A DNA stretch of 64,000 nt, taken from assembly GCF_030063195.1 (NCBI RefSeq), contig NZ_JASISS010000015.1, positions 1 to 64,000 on the forward strand, read 5' to 3'. The notes beneath the pieces were generated by a model. That model made no database searches. It saw only the letters and a list, made by a program, of their open reading frames with translations, and was not told where the DNA came from. Shown here one piece after another: positions 61,468 to 64,000 of this stretch. Position numbers and translations under genes: made by a program. The stretch comes from Cryobacterium sp. PH31-AA6 (GTDB lineage: Bacteria > Actinomycetota > Actinomycetes > Actinomycetales > Microbacteriaceae). The stretch's first letter is position 1, and the number at the start of each line of letters is the position of its first letter.

Positions 61468-61644
61468 CTAGGTCCGCGGTTGGGTGTCCTGGGGGTTGGC
61501 CTCGTTGGGGGTGTCGCTATCTGTGTACTCGCCTTCGACGTCCGAGTCGGTGGTGGCACGGTCGTCAGCTGGGGTCGTCGCGTCGGCTTCAGGTTCCGTG
61601 TCGGTGTATTCGCCGTCGGACTCGGACTCGGGGTTGGGGTTCAT
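61468..61644 (-). CDS. Small, very acidic protein next to the relaxase gene
   Basis: The 58-aa product is disordered and rich in Asp, Glu, Thr and Pro. GEYTD occurs twice (SDGEYTDTEPEAD and VEGEYTDSDTPNE), suggesting an internal duplication. The start ATG 61644 has AGAAGGAAG upstream. It lies 109 bp downstream of the relaxase gene on the same strand. It may mimic DNA or act as a chaperone (speculative). Confidence 0.6.
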   Translation of the reverse strand: MNPNPESESDGEYTDTEPEADATTPADDRATTDSDVEGEYTDSDTPNEANPQDTQPRT

Positions 61645-61753
61645 TGGGGGCTTCCTTCTGCGAGGGTCCCCTGACGGTATCTCTCCGACTGTGTGATCGC
61701 AATGGAAATTTCACCAGGCATCGCACCCGCAGGAGCTTTTCCCGGTGAGTGAT

Positions 61754-64000
61754 TTACCGTTCGCGGCCCTCATCCCGGGTGCGCGGGTCGTCAGCCCGTG
61801 TCGATTGGTCACCGCGCACGGCCTGGCGGGCCTTGACGGTGAGTCCCGCGGCGTGCTGCGCCTCCCGCTGCCGGTCGGCAGTGGCCCTGTTCGCGGCGCG
61901 CATCGCGTCCAACGCGGTGGCCGGCTTCTGCCGAACCGCCTCGGGCGTGCTCGGTGGAGTGCCCTGAGTCTGCTTCTCCTGCAGGGCCGCTACGCGGGCC
62001 GCAAGCTCCGCACCAACACCGCGTTCACGGTACGCCTCAGGGACGGCCAGAGTTTGGGTCGGGTCGACCTTGTACCGGTCGCGGAACACGTCGACTTCGG
62101 CGGCGAGACGCACCCACTCGTGCCTGCGGGTGCCCTCGGCCGGAACTGCGCCGAGCTGCAGCGCCCACTCGGGCCGTTCGGCGGCGATCCCCGTGCCGCG
62201 TTCCCCGAGGCGAACAGCCAAGTACTCGTACCGCTCCGCGAGGTGGTCCCGCCACGCGGGGTCGGTGCCGGCGGCATCGAGCACCCGATGATCGGCAATC
62301 CACGCCGGTACTGCAGGGCGCTCGGCCACTGCCGGAGCCTGGTCGGCGGGGGCGGTTTCGATGCGTCGTTCCATCCGGTGGGAGAGGACGGCGCCGACGT
62401 CGTCGGCGGTGCCGCGTTCTCGTTCGTTCCACGAGTCCCGCAGGACACTGACCGGATCAAGGCCGATGATTTCGGCGCGGGTGAGGGCGGCGGTGACGGC
62501 GCCCCAGCTATCAGAGCTGGTGAGCTTCCCGGCATACTGCTCCCCCAGGGTGTGGCCTACGAGTTGGGTGAAGCGGATGGTGTTGGCGCGTTCGGCGACG
62601 TCGCCGTATTGGTCGATGAGGGTGACTAGGTCATCGACGCGGGTTTGTTCGGCGCGGATGGTTTCGGTGGCGGAGAGCATCCCGTCGCTGTGGCCTGCGA
62701 TGCTGGCCAGGACGTCGCTCATGGGTTGGGCGTCTTCGGTCTCCACGTAGAGGTGGTTGGCTTCCTTCCCCCGGGTCAACCCGACGTAGACAAGTTCGCG
62801 GGAGGTAGAGGAGTCGGCGAGGACGTGAGCGGTGTCCGCGGTCATGCCCTGGGCCCGGTGAATGGTGGACGCGTAGCCGAGCTCGACGTTCTTCTGCACG
62901 TACTCGGCCGGGAGGGTGATGCGGCCGCCGTGCCCGGCATGGGTGACGGTCAACGCCCCGTCGGCTTGCACCTTCGCCACGATCCAGACGTCACCGTTTT
63001 TGACCCGGTCGATGCCACGCCCGGTGCGGAGGGTGGCATCGTTCAGCCGGGTCACAATCCGGTCACCCTGGTACGCGGCGAGCCCGTCGCGCAGCTGCGA
63101 CGACGTGCGTCCGGAGACGAGGCCGGCGCCCATCCGGTAGGCCTGGGCCCTCGTGTTGAGGTCGGTGACGGTGACGTTTTGTTGGGCGAGCATGACGGCG
63201 TTCTTGCCGGTTTCGTCGTCGTGTTGCCAGGCGGCGAAGACGTGGTCGGTCATCCGGTCGATGCTTCCACCGGTGACCCGGTTGTTGTCCACGTACCAAC
63301 GGAACGGGTCCCCCACCGTCGCCGGGTCCCGCAGCTGCCGGGTCGCTTCGGCTTCGGCCGGGGACGTGAACCGGTGGATCTCCTCGAGCTTGACGGACCC
63401 GACTTCGCGTTCCAGGAGGCGCAGCGCCCCGCCGGACTCGACGGCGGCGAGCTGCCGGTCGTCCCCGATCAGGCGCACGTGCGCGCCGTGCCGCTCCGCA
63501 ATGCTGGTGACCTTGGCGAGGTTGAGGGTGCCGGCCATGCCGGCCTCGTCGACGACGATGATGTTCCCCGCGCGCAGCTTCAACTCGTCCGGGTGGCGGC
63601 TGTCCGGGGTGGCGTCCCCGTGGGTGTCGTACGCGCGCACAAAAGAATGGATGGTGGCCGACGGGACTTGGACGGCGTCGCGGAACACGGCGGCGGCCGT
63701 CGCGGACGGGGCCAACCCGATCAGCCGGCCGCCGGCCTGCTCGGTGGCGCGGGCGGCCAACGCGAGGGCGGTGGTCTTCCCGGCGCCGGCAGGCCCGGTG
63801 CCGACGACGAGGAGCGTGCTGGAGGTCGTGAACTCCAGTGCCAGTGCCCGCTGCCCGGCGTCCAATGGGCCGGTGTGCCGGGCGGCCGTCCGGTCGAACT
63901 CGGCCACCGTGACGGGGGCGATCGTGCGGGTGCGGCCCGCGGCCAGGAGGGTGTCTTCTGCGGTGAGGAGGCTGGTGGAGGTGAAGAGCATGCGGCCCTT
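61754..64000 (-). CDS. MobF/TraA-type relaxase-helicase, C-terminal part (runs off window)
   Basis: At least 748 aa are encoded, open at the right edge. A RecD-like helicase core is visible: motif I GTGPAGAGKTTALAL, motif II NIIVVDEAGMAG, motif III LIGDDRQLAAVESGG, motif V GYASTIHRAQGMTADTAH, motif VI VYVGLTRGKEANHLYVE. A long charged helical tail follows. Such domains are fused behind the tyrosine relaxase of TraA/TrwC proteins, which would be encoded beyond position 64000. It unwinds plasmid DNA for transfer. Confidence 0.92.
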   Translation of the reverse strand, partial: KGRMLFTSTSLLTAEDTLLAAGRTRTIAPVTVAEFDRTAARHTGPLDAGQRALALEFTTSSTLLVVGTGPAGAGKTTALALAARATEQAGGRLIGLAPSATAAAVFRDAVQVPSATIHSFVRAYDTHGDATPDSRHPDELKLRAGNIIVVDEAGMAGTLNLAKVTSIAERHGAHVRLIGDDRQLAAVESGGALRLLEREVGSVKLEEIHRFTSPAEAEATRQLRDPATVGDPFRWYVDNNRVTGGSIDRMTDHVFAAWQHDDETGKNAVMLAQQNVTVTDLNTRAQAYRMGAGLVSGRTSSQLRDGLAAYQGDRIVTRLNDATLRTGRGIDRVKNGDVWIVAKVQADGALTVTHAGHGGRITLPAEYVQKNVELGYASTIHRAQGMTADTAHVLADSSTSRELVYVGLTRGKEANHLYVETEDAQPMSDVLASIAGHSDGMLSATETIRAEQTRVDDLVTLIDQYGDVAERANTIRFTQLVGHTLGEQYAGKLTSSDSWGAVTAALTRAEIIGLDPVSVLRDSWNERERGTADDVGAVLSHRMERRIETAPADQAPAVAERPAVPAWIADHRVLDAAGTDPAWRDHLAERYEYLAVRLGERGTGIAAERPEWALQLGAVPAEGTRRHEWVRLAAEVDVFRDRYKVDPTQTLAVPEAYRERGVGAELAARVAALQEKQTQGTPPSTPEAVRQKPATALDAMRAANRATADRQREAQHAAGLTVKARQAVRGDQSTRADDPRTRDEGRER

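Noticed and set aside
61437-61475. GGGGTC... as the partner of the Tn3-like repeat at 41353
   Set aside because: It lacks the TAAG inner end, points the wrong way for a partner, and shows no further similarity.

Overview
The window looks like part of a large, high-GC actinobacterial conjugative plasmid, or of an integrated element built like one. Support comes from a ParA/ParB-type partition pair with a repeat-rich centromere-like site, a primase-type replication protein, a complete actinobacterial type IV secretion gene set, and the helicase half of a MobF/TraA relaxase that runs off the right end. A DUF7882-type gene (17014-17334), typical of Microbacteriaceae, points to that family (inference; no rRNA or core marker is present).

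Layout. 1-6.1 kb: the end of an IS21-like element truncates a membrane-protein gene beside an MmeI-type restriction-modification gene, followed by a nonsense-interrupted remnant and an XRE/ImmA metalloprotease pair. 6.4-12.1 kb: a nest of transposons, in which a Tn7/Tn5053-type three-gene transposon with a frameshifted transposase lies among three small elements whose ends match the Tn402 (class 1 integron) inverted repeat. 12.1-15.7 kb: a coiled-coil plasmid protein, a Phd-like antitoxin/toxin pair, and parA/parB with parS-like repeats. 15.7-20.3 kb: accessory genes arranged as three cassettes. Each cassette has a ~180-nt structured motif (motif A) 20-30 nt before the start codon and a double-hairpin motif (motif B) about 10 nt after a stop codon. 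20.5-26.5 kb: thiamine genes thiC-thiM-thiE-thiD facing an MFS transporter gene, both preceded by TPP riboswitches. 26.5-29.6 kb: an IS630 remnant, a broken exported-protein gene, and rep. 29.6-30.7 kb: three small DNA-binding proteins with palindromic operators. 31-41.3 kb: the type IV secretion operon. 41.3-57.3 kb: a beta-galactoside catabolic island (AraC regulator, LacZ, mutarotase-like protein, DUF5107/TPR protein, exported GH2 enzyme, sugar ABC transporter, cellulase-like hydrolase). 57.9-61.7 kb: stability-type genes (AAA ATPase, MbcA-like antitoxin, HTH/PIN toxin-antitoxin). 61.75-64 kb: relaxase/helicase.

How the genes work together. The backbone (rep, par, T4SS, coupling protein, relaxase, toxin-antitoxin pairs) replicates, keeps and transfers the element. 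The cargo supplies HMP-pyrimidine synthesis and thiamine assembly, plus uptake and hydrolysis of beta-galactosides. The thiazole branch (thiG/thiS/thiO) is not in the window, so thiamine synthesis here would depend on thiazole salvage through ThiM or on chromosomal genes.

The strongest candidate for something undescribed is the motif A/motif B cassette family at 15.8-20.2 kb. The stems of both motifs change sequence between copies while staying paired. I did not recognise them as a known RNA family.
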